64,000 nt of DNA from Blastomussa wellsi (lineage: Eukaryota > Cnidaria > Anthozoa > Scleractinia > Plerogyridae): assembly GCA_947652115.1 (NCBI GenBank), contig OX393561.1, forward strand, positions 2,898,670 through 2,962,669, written 5' to 3'. Position 1 is the stretch's first letter. The number at the start of each line of letters is the position of its first letter. Below, piece after piece: positions 33,527 to 45,266 of this stretch. The notes below the pieces were generated by a model. It was not told the DNA's origin. It did no database searches and saw only the letters and a list, made by a program, of their open reading frames with translations. Made by a program: the position numbers and the translations under genes.

Positions 33527-34709
33527 CCATATTTGTTTTTAACATTTAATCACACCCCGAGACACTCATGGCGAAGAACGCCTGGCAATGAACGCGCGCT
33601 TCTATCATAATATCAGCCACTAATGAGTTTCTCTCTGCTTATAACGTGCTCCTCGTAGATAACTAAATTTGACGAGGTTTTCACAGGGTTCATCGTGAAC
33701 AGATACAACATTATACAGGCAGCAGTTTTCATACGAATAGCAGAACATAAAACGTAGTTAATTTAACCATCAAAAAATTCATGCCATGAGCATGTCAGTT
33801 TAAAAATAGTTATATCCAAAAAAACGCCATTGTAAATTAACTTTTAAACAACATGCTTTTAAGTAACCAATTATTAATGCACTAAAAGGGTATGATTATC
33901 TTCCGGCATGACTGCGGGTGGGAGAATTAAGCCGCATACAACCCTGTGGACTGATCTACATTTTTTCACTACCTATCTCAATAGGGGAATCCTTGTTTAC
34001 AATATTTACCTCGTTAGCATAAGCGATTGAGTTTCTGATGGAGCTACAAAAAAAATCAGTTCTGAATATTGAAAGTTCTTAGCACGATTAACTCTGCCAA
34101 TGAATTTCAGCTCGATGTATTGAATTCTTTTTGTCTGACGCGGGTTTAAAAACTCAAAATTTTACAAAGAATGTATGAGCTCATTAGCGCTTTTGCCACC
34201 CAGAAATTTTTGAGTTTTTGAAAGACAATTTGTCCTTGAATATTACACGCAAAGAGCTAAACATTTCACCATATACTAAATTTCACTAGTTCTTTAACTG
34301 TTTGGAGTCCATTCATATCTGCCATGTTGCCTTCTGTACGCCAAGCCGTATGCTAACGAGAAAAAAGGTAAACAATGACGTCAGCATGAATCCCCTATTG
34401 CATGTGGTTGTTAAATAGGGAATTACACGTTTAAAGAAAATGCATACACTCTTAAATTTGGAAAATGTTTCGGATACTCGGTATCCATCATTAGTTTCAA
34501 GATGTTTACAAGTGACAAAGACTATCTTGTATATAACTTAAGGACAAATGACGGTTCAAGTACAATCCATTGTCAATGGCTTCAATGTGCCCTTTACTTT
34601 AATTTGAAGCGGGCTGTCTGACTCCTACCCAGGCGCCTCAACGTCACGCGCGCAAGGAACTAGAAGGTTTCTTGTAAGGCGAGGTATACTGTGAGAAGTC
34701 ACACACTGT

Positions 34710-37700
34710 TCAAGCACTGCCATAACACTTGAATTTTCCAAGTGTGTGGTAGCCTTCTTCAACAGAGCCACCGGTATCCCCAAATCGCAACTGTGTCACA
34801 GGAAGGTCAGATTTTTCGGTGAGAAAACCGCTGTCTTCTCGCCAAACGTAGTCATTTGCGCCACAGTTACATCCATAGCTGGGATTTGCGCATGTGTTGT
34901 TCACTCCACATGCGCACTTGTTGGAATTGGCTGGTGTGGCTCCGCCCCAGTAGAACTTGGCAACATTATCACGTGATACCCACCAACCCCTTGAAAAAAT
35001 GACGGAATGATGGCATTCGTACTTGATAAACTGCTCGCAATTGGCGGACACAGTTGCTAGACCAGCCAGCTGTTCAACACTACTCAGGCCAGCTCCAGTA
35101 TAGTGCACATTACGTTTGTAGGAGCCGGCACTCTCATATCCATCCACCAGTGTTCTCGTCTCACTGTCGTGACTGATGACCGTCACGCCAACTTCATTCT
35201 TGTCAGTCATGTCACAGTACACAGTAAATGGCTCACATCCTCCTTCTCCATCAGGATCGATGACGTAAGAGTCATTGACGGCTTTTGAGCTGTGAGATTT
35301 TATGTCACTGCAGGTTTCTCCTATAAAAAGTGACGCAAGGCGATGTAAAGAATAAAAAAATGCAACCAGAGTTACCGACATTGTTAGTGGGACAGTCCAA
35401 CTTTTTGTTGGAGAACAGAACTGAACATTGAACCCGTGCTTGGGGTGTTGCATTGTGCTTAAAATTCAGGAGTTATAGAATTGCCCAAAATCTCGGTCCG
35501 AAGTTCCTTCTCTTGTAAAACAAAGGAAGCAAGACTGAATTTACGCGGAATCTTTCCCAGAATTATTCCATGAGCGCGAGTTGGACATGAGGTGATAAAT
35601 GTAACAAGACGCATATCTGTGTGAGCTTGGCCTCAAGAACAATTTGTCGTTGCAACCTCATTCCTTATGAACTGACCTGAATGCGCGAGTTTACTCTAAA
35701 ATTTGGAATTGCCAGTGTTTCTTAACAATTCAACCCTTCCGCGTATTGACATGACACAAGAATGATAATTGCTAATCAACCAATTTAACAGCTCCCTCGT
35801 ATGCACGTAACTTCGCGCATGAGTGTGAAGGACTTGACGGCGATTTGTGGTAGAACGCAAAAAAATAACAAAGCCGGAATTACAACTTGGGCGTTTACTT
35901 TGGAAAGCCCGAGTAATTAGTGAATTTCATTATTGATTTTCTAGCTTTCTGATTGGTTACCTCCGTTATGGATCTGAGCCAGTATCCTTAATTTGACCAA
36001 ATATAAAATTATAAAAAATACAGCAAAAACGAATCATCATTTAAAGCGAAATTAACACGGTTTTTATGGGAAGACCATTCCCAGAAAGTGAGAATAGAGT
36101 TTCACAGCAAATCAGGCTTAAAATTCTGTAAAGTTTGTTACCTGATGCTTGGACAAGGGTTATTAGTTCCAGAACAAAAACGTAGCTTTCAAACGAGCGC
36201 AATAAATGTTGAAGACGAAGGTCTCACATGAATGGCTCGATGCCCTTCGTGAAAACACGCAAACAAACAACAGGAACAATCGCCCTAGTCCGTAAAACAA
36301 TAGCAACAGATACCAGTAGAATTGATGATAATGATGATAATGAATTTCTATAGCGCTAAAACTATAAAAGAATATTCAAAAGCGCTTAACATTAAGTTAA
36401 AATTAATGAATAAATAATGAGTAAAAAAATTAAAAATCCCTAAAAGCTATAATAATACAATGATATGTATGCTATGATAAAATCAAAAATGAGATTCGAA
36501 AATTCCGAACTAAATTAAAATTAAACATTGGGACTATTCCAACAAATCAAAAGCTTTCTTAAAAAGAAATGTTTTAAGTTCCTTTTTGAAAATGGCGAGG
36601 CTGCTACTTGTTCGTATAGTTAATGGCAGCGAGTTCCATAAAACAGGTGCAGCATGAGCAAAGGCCCGATCCCCAAGTGTAGAGCAGTTGGTTTTTGGAA
36701 CGAACAGAAGATATTGTGCCGACGAGCGAAGAGAATAATTAACAGATGGCTTCAGGGATAAAAGATCTTTAATGTAGGATGGACTTTGGTTGTGGAGTGA
36801 CTTGTGAACAAAAAGGAGCAATTTGAATAGAACTCTAAACGTTACTGGAAGCCAATGTAAGTCAATAAGAGCGGGTGTGATATGATCAAATTTCGCAATC
36901 TGAAGAGTCACTCTAGCCGCAGCATTCCGGACTTTCTGTAAACGGTCAAGCTGATATTTCGGTAGGCCAAATAGAAGTGCGTTACAATAATCAAGGTGCG
37001 AAGATACAACGGCATGGATCAATGTCTTTGTGGATTGCACAGCAAGGAATTTTCTGATCTGTCTTATGTTGTATAGTCCGCGAAAAGCCTTGCTACAAAT
37101 CTTGCCTGTGTGAACATCCATTCGCATATGAGCATCAAACCAGGACCCAAGGTTCCGGACGCTTTCTACAGGTTTAATGACGGTGTCACCAATGATAATA
37201 GATTCAATAGATGTTTTATCAAGTTGTTGACGGGTGCCAATAATTAGAAACTCAGTTTTCGCATCATTGATCATTAAACGATTTCTAATAAACCAAGAGC
37301 GAACATCAGCAATGCACTTTTCAATCACAGAAAAAGCGTTAATTTCCGAATGGATAGAACAAGGTCGGAAGGAGAGGTAAATCTGGGTGTCGTCAGCATA
37401 ACCATGGACGGAAGGGAGGTGCTGAGAAATAATGTTAAAGAGGCGGGAGACGTAGAGAGTAAATAAAATAGGCCCCATACAACTGCCTTGGGGGACTCCA
37501 CAGTTCAGGTTAAAGTCGTCAGAAGTCTTATCACCGACAAGTATACGTTGTTTGCGACCAGACAGAAATGAGTCGAACCAATTTAAAGCAGTTCCGACGA
37601 CGCCAAAATCCTGTTGCAAAATATTCAGAAGAATGGAATGTTCAATAGTATCAAAAGCAGCACTGAGGTCCAAAAGTACGAGCAGTGTCACTTCCTTATT

Positions 37701-39709
37701 ATCCATTCTCATTAAGATGTCGTTTTGAACCTTTAATAGAGCAGTCTCTGTCGAGTGATACTTACGGAAGCCGGACTGGAATTTAGGAAGAGGGGCATTT
37801 TTCTCACAGTGAACGAGAAGTTGTTGAAGTGCAGCCTTTTCCACTACCTTGGAAATGAATGGTAGATTACTGACTGGACGGAAATTTTGATAGACCAAAT
37901 CAAGTCCAGGTTTTTTCAATAGAGGGATGACAACAGCCGTTCTCCAATTTTCTGGAACGCGCCCACTGAGAAGAGAGAGATTAACCATCTCAGTGATAGA
38001 GGGTGCTTACATCAAGACAAGACTTCACTAGCCATGAAGGAACAGGATCCAACCGACAAGAGGCATTGGAGGATTCTCGAACAATCTTACACACTTCTCC
38101 TATGGATAGCGAGGAAAAATTCTCCAGATTCTCCTTTGGAGTGACAGGAGCAAGTTGAGGCTCTTGAACTTGAAACTTGTCAAGATTTTCCTTAATGATT
38201 TCAATTTTTTTGAGGAAGAAGGTGCCAAATTCATTTGCTAACTTAATTGGATCATCGTGCTCTGGAAGAGCCGTCTCAAGTGGTTCCCTGGACAAAGAGT
38301 TAACCACACGAAATAGCTTGCGGGAATCACCCGCACACTGATCAATTAGGTTTGAATAATAAGTCACACGTGCGGACTTAAAAAGTGAAGTGCAGGCTTT
38401 CTTTTCAAGGCGACGACGTTTACGCTTGAGCTGTTTGATGTCATCATTAAACCACGGGATCTACGAGAGCTGCAACACTACCGGGGGCAAATTTTTGCTA
38501 CGGCCGATTATCTTTATCTTCGAAGATTAATGTCTCTCGCATTTCTCCATTAGTTGTAATCCGTACAGCAATTGAGAAATCGTTTTATTCTTTACCTCAG
38601 AGGGACTCTCACCTTCGAAATTAATTTGTCGTTTGGTTATTTATCACCTCATATCCAACGCTCGTTCATGGTGTAATAACTGGAGTTGAGAATTAAATGT
38701 TGAATATCCTGAGCTGAGGCCGGGACCACTAAGATAACTGCCACCATCAGGCGATATATAATGCGTCGCTGAACATGGAAAAACAAACTCTTAATATCCG
38801 CGGGTTCAAGTTATATCAAAACGCGTCATTTATCGAAGGTGACACTCTTCCATAATAAATAGTAACAAAAATATCTGGAATACACAGATTCAAATCCCTT
38901 CCAAGCCACGGATTATTCCTGCTTTCATCGAGTGCGTATGATGTCTGGGCTAAAAGTATATCTGTATTTTTCCTGTTTTTTTTTTTTTGTGAAACTTGCC
39001 TTTGTTTCGAGGATAGACCCCGTGCAGAGGGTTAGAAGTCTAATAAAACGACTAATCACAGCTTTCGTATAACTCGGCAAAACTCCTTCAAATTCGATAA
39101 TTGTTTTCTTAATTTTTAACTGTTTTATACCTATTCTCTCGCAACTGCTTCCAGCAAATCCAGGCTGGCAATCACAGTGATGTGAATTCTGTTCAAAGTC
39201 TGGAACACAGCTGCCATTGTTCAGACAAGGGTCACTTTGACATGGAGACTACAAATGGAAGATAACCAAAAAGAAAATTGCATAGTTCTAGATTTAGAGA
39301 AGTAAAGAAAAATACTGCGATAATGCTAGAAACATAGCAAATTGCGCCGACTTACCCGCGGGCTGAAATGGTGAAAGGTACTGTTTTGTTGAAGGTCACT
39401 CCTTTTATTGGCTCTGTACTTATCAAGAGCTAACAACTCACACAGGTAAAGACCTTTACAGTCAGGGAATGCCGCCATGTTGAATGAATAACAGTCTTGC
39501 TCGCCAATACATTTCCCTGTACAATCAAATTCGTCATCGACAGAGGATGAACTAATTATGTTCGCCGATAAGTGTCGATAATCATCTCTCTTGAAGTTTC
39601 CGAAGACTAAAAGGAGTTCCTTACTTCGATAAAGGGTGCTTTCCTGAAAATTTGCAAATCCTTGTGAAATGTGGAAAACGTTAATAATAAGAAGCAAAAT
39701 AAGCCCCAT
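34710..39709 (-). CDS. Secreted Apple-EGF-fibrinogen-like protein, copy 1 (intact)
   Basis: Three minus-strand exons: 39356-39709, 39131-39248 and 34710-35320, with phases 0 and 1 and GT/AG at each junction, giving 1083 nt and 360 aa. Residues 1-19 are a signal peptide ([19 protein letters not shown]). Residues about 25-118 are a PAN/Apple-like domain ([31 protein letters not shown]). Residues 119-157 are one EGF domain. Residues about 160-360 are a fibrinogen-like domain: [95 protein letters not shown]. The CACG...CNCD and LPV...GDTG pattern is that of contactin-associated proteins (neurexin IV family), not ficolins. There is no transmembrane segment, so it is secreted. The 3.8-kb second intron hosts a LINE. 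Coral skeletal-matrix proteins with EGF plus fibrinogen-like domains are known, so a matrix or adhesion role is plausible but inferred. Confidence 0.88.
36323..38461 (-). mobile_element. CR1/L2-like non-LTR retrotransposon, 5'-truncated and frameshifted
   Basis: The reverse transcriptase region is on the minus strand. 37990-38461 encodes the pre-RT segment ([20 protein letters not shown]). 36534-37988 encodes the RT, with [29 protein letters not shown] (block A), [26 protein letters not shown] (catalytic block) and the C-terminal [19 protein letters not shown]...LHWLPV segment. The frame breaks near 38005-38015 (KSCLDV to PSITEMVN), and no endonuclease is present. The 3' end finishes in ATTATC repeats near 36323, typical of this group. 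It is a dead copy in the sense orientation of its host intron. Confidence 0.88.
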
Positions 39710-40120
39710 ATTTTTGCTTGTAAACTAAAACAAGTATGGGTGACATTATTTTTTATTTTGAACAGAAGGGGCTGGTAGAAAATTGTCAAATACAGAGTTA
39801 GCAACCTTTTCATAATGGATGAGGTCAAGCTGCGAGTAATATTTGCAGTCATTTTTGTGGCATAATTTCACAAATGTGCTTGTATAACATTTGTAGATTT
39901 GTATGCTTTAATAAAAATTCATAGAAGAAATTAAAAACGGCGTTCTTTTATGAATGCGTTGAATGATATCTAGAGAATTTTTAATGTTTGAGTAAATATT
40001 TTAATTAGGTGTTCTCGGTTTGAAATTAGTCTTTTTGTATATATATATATTTTTTGTTGTTTCTTTTCTCAAGTGCGTTTTTCCACTTGATCATCTATTT
40101 TTTAAGCAACAAATGAATAG

Positions 40121-40165
<45 letters not shown>

Positions 40166-41062
40166 GTATAACAATATAATTTGGTTTTATCAACTGGGTT
40201 GATAATGTCAATTGGCCACCGTAAAGAGATTCAATTGCTGACGTTTCGAGCGTTAGCCCTTCGTCGGAGCGACGTTTTATAAAAAGGACTGGATAGAATA
40301 CATCCATTTTAGAACACGAAGAACGATTAAAGTATAAAAACATAAACAAGGCAAAGATAAAAAGAAAACACGCAGTTCAATGGCTGTGACATGAGATTAG
40401 TTGTCTTTGTTCTCTGTTAAGTAAATATCTACGTTTTAAATTATCAGGTGCACTGTTATGTCAAAGGCCTTTGGCGCTAACTCTTACAGTAGTAATGCAT
40501 TCGTTTCTGATTTGAAATAGTGCTAATCCAGTTAAGGCTTCTTTTGGCATGGCTAACTGACAGAGAACCGACAGAATTTGTGGTTAGTTTGTGAACCACA
40601 GTACGGTCGACTGGAGGGGCACTTCCTCAGTTAAAATCATGTCCCAGTTATAAGTGATAATATTCCAAACGTTTTGTTGGTTCTGTTAAAAAGCACACAA
40701 GGAAGTTACGAGAGCAAGAAAGAAGTGTAGGGTGAAACAAGTTGGCCTCGCTTCCAATGTGTGGCTTCATAGCCGTTGAAATCCTGATTTTCAGGCATCC
40801 GTTTCCTGAATTGGTTAAATTAGAAATTCACTGAGATGATCATTCTTCACTGACTTTGATAATGACAATAATAATAACACCCTCAAAGTTCCACTGGCGT
40901 TAATTATGTTCGACACTTTACCGTTCCTGTTGTTATTGAAGATGTTAACGATGCTCCGTACCGTGAAAAAAGCTTGTTAATGAGAATTAAGTACATAAAA
41001 ATTCATATTTTTCTATCTCAGTTTATACTGGATTGCTTTCAACTTTCCGTCAGAATTGCACA
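39710..41062. other. Upstream flank of copy 1, part of the duplicated unit
   Basis: Blocks here recur upstream of the pseudogene copy: CATAATGGATGAG near 39815 and 44898, GCTGCGAGTAAT, and further out TTGGTTAGTTT-type sequence near 40585 and 45578. The duplication therefore included at least about 0.9 kb of 5' flank. No other gene is seen. Confidence 0.55.
40176..40272 (-). repeat. Penelope-like terminal repeat with hammerhead-like core
   Basis: This is one full repeat unit on the minus strand, with CCGACGA, stem GGGC/GCTC, GAAAC and GTC followed by AGC, which pairs with GCT in front of the core (40238-40271). It sits about 470 bases upstream of the ATG at 39709, in sense orientation to the gene. 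Confidence 0.75.
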
Positions 41063-41221
41063 CATAAGCGTACGGGTAATTTTTGGCAGGGGGGCTTTGA
41101 ACCATTTGCCCAAAATATTCTCCCAAGTTACCTTGCCCAAATTTCTCTTGCTGCCCCCAAAAATCTGAGTTGCTTAAATTTGGGGGGCTGCAGTCCCCCG
41201 CTACCGGTCCGTACGTCTATG
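41063..41221. repeat. MITE with CATA-GCGTACG termini (copy 2)
   Basis: CATAAGCGTACGGG at the left and CCGTACGTCTATG at the right are inverted ends. The interior is like that of 24898-25055. It ends 35 bases before the last exon of the pseudogene copy. Confidence 0.75.
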
Positions 41222-41940
41222 GTTGCACAGTATACCGTCTGAAGTCAGATAGTATTCAAGCACTGCCATAGCACTTGAATTTTCCAAGTGTGTGATAACC
41301 TTTTTCGCCAGAGTCGCCGGTATCCCCAAATCTCAACTGCAACACAGGAAGATCGGATTTTTCGGAGAGAAAACCGCTGTCTTCTCGCCATACGTTATCA
41401 TTTGCGTCGCAATTACACCCCAAGCTGGGATTTGCACATGTGTTGTTCACTCCACATGCGCACTTGTTGGAGTCGGCAGACGTGGCTCCGCCCCAGTACT
41501 TCTTCGCAACGTTGTCACGTGATACCCACCATGCATATCCACTTGCCCCAAATATAACGGAATCAAAGCATTCGTACTTGATGAACTGCTCGCAATTTGC
41601 GGAGACAACGGCTAGGCAATCAAATTGAACAACACTAGCCAGGCCACTATAGTTAACCTGACGTACGTAACTTCCACGGCCGTCATATCCCTGAACAAGC
41701 GTTCTAGCTTCACTGTCGTGACTGATGACTGTCACGCCAACTTCATTCTTGTCAGTCATGTCACAGTACACAGCAAACGGTTCATATCCACATCGATGAA
41801 GTAAGAACCACTGACGGCTTGTGAGCTGTGGGATTTTATCTCACTACAGGTTTTTCCTGTACAAAGTGACACAAGATGATGTCAAATATTAAAGATAACA
41901 AGAATAAGATTTATTTACACCTTTCTTTCAGTGCATTATC

Positions 41941-41941
<1 letters not shown>

Positions 41942-41994
<53 letters not shown>
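41942..41994. repeat. (AAT)n microsatellite
   Basis: An uninterrupted run of about 17 AAT units in the second intron of the pseudogene copy. Confidence 0.95.
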
Positions 41995-41995
<1 letters not shown>

Positions 41996-42336
41996 CTTTA
42001 TTACAGTTTTTCCACTGAAAGATGGCTCTTCATCTGTAAAATTTAAATTACTAACCATAGTAATATTATGTATAATATAATATTAGAGACGCTAAAAAAA
42101 GTTAAAATAATTAAGACTATGTACAAATCAAACGTGCATTTGCCCTATTTACCAGATACTTCCTCACTTGTGTTTTAAAATCGCTAAAATCTACAGAGTT
42201 CCTTGTGGCAGAGGGTAATGAATCAAAAACATTGGAGGCACTGTCCTGGAAAGAACCCGACTCAAGGGGCATATTTAACGTCGTTTCTCCCGAAGACCAC
42301 AGTGTCCGTGTACAATTATGAATGTCTGGCTTAAGG

Positions 42337-42791
42337 TGGCTCGATCGGATTTTTGAGTGACGATACCTTTCAACTTTGAGTAGCTAGTGTACTCCAAGTG
42401 CACTAGAGAAAGATCAAAGTTTCAGATGAAATACGTTTTATCGTGATCGGAGTTACCATAGCAACGTCATGCCTCACTTTACTCGAGACCATATAACTTG
42501 TCACCAAGAGATAATTTTGGAAAATCCTTCCTGGATCTTTGACCTGAGATACTTTTCTTGAGGTCTGCCAAATTTGAAGAATTTTTATAAGAGCGATTTC
42601 GAGAAAATTTATGGTGAAGTTTTTAGGTGTTAAAATACAACAAAATCGTATTAGTTCGTATTAAAAAGTTTGTTCACAAGGCCTGATGTAAGATGACTTC
42701 GGTAAAATCAAGTTTTTGTCGGGTGCTCTATGGCAGTACTCTAGCTGATCAAAGTTGAAAGGTATCGTCACTCAAAAATCCGATCGAGCCA
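42337..42791. mobile_element. MITE with perfect 43-bp terminal inverted repeats
   Basis: The first 43 bases (TGGCTCGATCGGATTTTTGA and onward to CAACTTTGA) are mirrored without mismatch at the right end, and pairing continues imperfectly for another 15 bases (TAGCTAG-GTACT). It is 455 bp long with no ORF. It lies in the second intron of the pseudogene copy. I could not define a target duplication. Confidence 0.85.
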
Positions 42792-44960
42792 AAAAAACGT
42801 ATTTCAGAACACTGTAAGCCTTTTTCGCCGCTAGAGAATCTCGTTTTACAACTAGCAGAACACAGAAATGGCAATGAAAAGAAAATAGATACAAAAGAAA
42901 CACATGTTACCCTGAAATTTCCAAGAGCTGTTTGGACATTTTCCCTAAGATCCGTGCCGTCTCTGAGCGGTTGAATAGCCAGCAATAACAACACACGACA
43001 ATAAGATAGGACGGCCAGTCATTATAATGTAAAGCTTTAAAAGCAGCGTCAAGTAATTGATTCTCTCTTAAAAATAGCCATATTTTCGGTCCTTCTCTAG
43101 TTGTATTCTGTTACCTCGAATGACCCAAAATATTCGCAGACTTCTAGGGAATAAAGTATAACGCACTGCTTGAAATTGTCCAGGGGCTAGTTACACACAC
43201 GCAATGGTATTTTAAAAAATTATTTTATTCTTTGGCTTTGTTTCGAAACCATGACCACGCGCAGAGGTTTGGAAATCTTATTTCCCAATGACCGTATAGA
43301 CTAATCATAGCTCTCGTATTTGGACAATAGTCTCAGGCTACAAACATAGGTATCATACCTGATCGCTCGCAACTACTCCCAGCAAATCCTGGGTGACAAT
43401 CACAGTGATATGAATTCTGTTCAAAGTCTGGAACACAGCTGCCATCTTTCAGACAGGGGTTACTTTGACATGGAGACTAAGAAAACAAAAATAAACCAGC
43501 AAACTTTAAGTGTGAGGTTAAGGGACATTGTCACGCCCTATAAATGATATTTAGTAATAAGTATGGCCTGTAGCTGTCTTGCAATAGAAGGAGAAAAATG
43601 CTTAAAGTGGTGAAAGCAAAGAAATATCAACTAAGAAGAAAAAATAACTATTAAAAGATTCAAAATTTCACGAGAATTTCAGCTTTGATTTCTGGAAATC
43701 AATTTTGATGAATTGCAATCCACTTCCATCCTTGTAATTTTGTTCTGCTACTGTCCTATCTTGTTCTGTGGAATCTTAGCTTTTTATCAATTTTTTCGTG
43801 TATTTGGTGTCATTTGGCGCAATCATATGGAAATTAGAACATACAAATTTCTATAATCAGGCGTGACAGCAGTGTCCCTTTGATCAGCTATAAAACTTAT
43901 AAGTACACCGAGGCCACGATTAAATTCGTTCGTTTTTAAATATTTTGTTTATATCAGACTTCAAGTTTTCGCTAATTCTGAAAAAAAAAAAAAGAAAATG
44001 AAACGAAAAAATAACACGGGCGTTCATTCTTGGGCCTCTCTTTGGGTACCCCATTGTTCGTCTTAATTCGTCGCATTTCTCATGTTATGCTTTGATTTAC
44101 CCCTTGTCTCGAATGTTTAAAGCAGACCTTCATTTTTATGGATTCAATTTATTGAGTGGTAGTGTAGCCAGTGTTATTTATAGGGGAACAAAGATCTAAC
44201 TTCAGCAGCAAATCACTTCAATATTTACTTCAATCTCAGTTCAGATCTTTGTTTTCTCAGCAGTAATCGACGCACGTTCGAAAAATTTCTTCGCAAATAG
44301 AGAGGCTCATTCTTTTTTCGCACTTGCGATTTTTACCGCAAGGTGACACTGGTTGGAAAAAGCAGATTGCATAGTTCTAAATTTGGAAAAAAAATATCAC
44401 CAGAGACCTATATAGAGGTACAACGATATTGAAGATGTGGCTAGGCAAATATCAAATGGCGCCGACTTGCCCTTGGGCTAAAATGATGGAAGGTACTGTC
44501 TTCTTGAAGATCGCTTTTTGTGGCTCTGTACTTGTCAGTGGCTAACAGTTCACACAGGACCTTTAGAGTCGGGAAATGCCGCCATGTTGAACGAATAGCA
44601 ACTTGGTTCGGGAATACATTTCCAAGTACAGTCAAATTCGTCATGGACAAAGGAATAACTTAATGTTTTCGCCGTTAAACGTCGATTATAACCTCTCTTG
44701 ACGTTTCCAAGAGCTAAAAGGAGATTCTTATTTCGATAAAGGGTGCTTTTTTGAAGATTTACAAACACTGGTGAAGTGTGGAAAACGCCAATGATTAAAA
44801 GGAAGATTACCTCCATAGCTGGATAGGAGACAATTGGTTATACCCAAAACAAGAGCGGCTGCATGAAAATTGGCACATACAGTAACCTCTTTCATAATGG
44901 ATGAGATGAAGCTGCGAGTAATTACTGGAGCCCATTGGGGGCAAAATTTTTCAGTTGTAC

Positions 44961-45266
44961 CACAGGTGACTAAAGCGTACTATAAGAGTTTGTATGAGAG
45001 TTTGTAAGGATTTATAATTTAACTGAAAAATCAATTTTTTCATTTTTGAAATACTACAATTCTCTAGAGTTTTGAAAGCCATACGCGCGGTCAATCACGT
45101 GAGTGGTTTTCAAAAGCTCTAGAAAGGCTAAAAATGGACTCCAGGTAAGGTTTAAAAAAAATAATAAAAAAAAAACTTTATTGCAGTTTTTCAAAGGGAA
45201 AGAGAGATATTTTCAGCTAAATTATAAATCCATGCAAACTTTTATAGTACACTTTTGTCACCTGTG
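44961..45266. mobile_element. MITE inserted in the 5' flank of the pseudogene copy
   Basis: CACAGGTGACTAAAGCGTAC at the left and GTACACTTTTGTCACCTGTG at the right begin inverted arms of about 60 bases (ACTATAA-AGTTTG, GGATTTATAATTTA-CTGAAA). The equivalent flank of copy 1 (39.84-39.87 kb) lacks it, so it inserted after the duplication. Confidence 0.75.

Larger units (their letters stand above)
32310..34709. other. Intergenic between array genes, with two short TIR elements
   Basis: No exon was recognised. 33285-33372 and 33434-33526 are annotated separately. 34140-34220 has an inverted pair AACTCAAAATTT and AAATTTTTGAGTTT. The remainder is AT-rich unique-looking DNA. Confidence 0.5.
41256..44816 (-). 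pseudogene. Apple-EGF-fibrinogen-like gene, copy 2, disabled
   Basis: It has the same three-exon layout as its neighbours: leader 44471-44816, EGF 43359-43476 (intact: [14 protein letters not shown]...CERS) and fibrinogen-like 41256-41855. Three lesions are visible. First, a 5-bp deletion in the leader after DSKG (near 44559) shifts the frame before the CELLATDKYRA segment. Second, the leader's splice donor reads GCAAGT where the paralogues have GTAAGT or GTGAGA. Third, a 13-bp deletion near 41792-41797 removes the PDGEGG segment and shifts the frame of the fibrinogen-like exon. The rest of the last exon still reads well (171 codons from MYCDMTDK), so decay is recent. Assembly error is a possible alternative but would have to occur three times. 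Confidence 0.82.

Noticed and set aside
34746..34976. Plus-strand ORFs opposite the fibrinogen-like exons (also at 41292 and 48505)
   Set aside because: They are shadows of the conserved minus-strand coding exons and recur in each copy only because the real exons are conserved.
44470..44471. GC splice donor as a functional minor donor in the middle copy
   Set aside because: GC donors can work, but this one co-occurs with two frameshifts in the same gene, so it is more simply read as decay. RNA data could reverse this.
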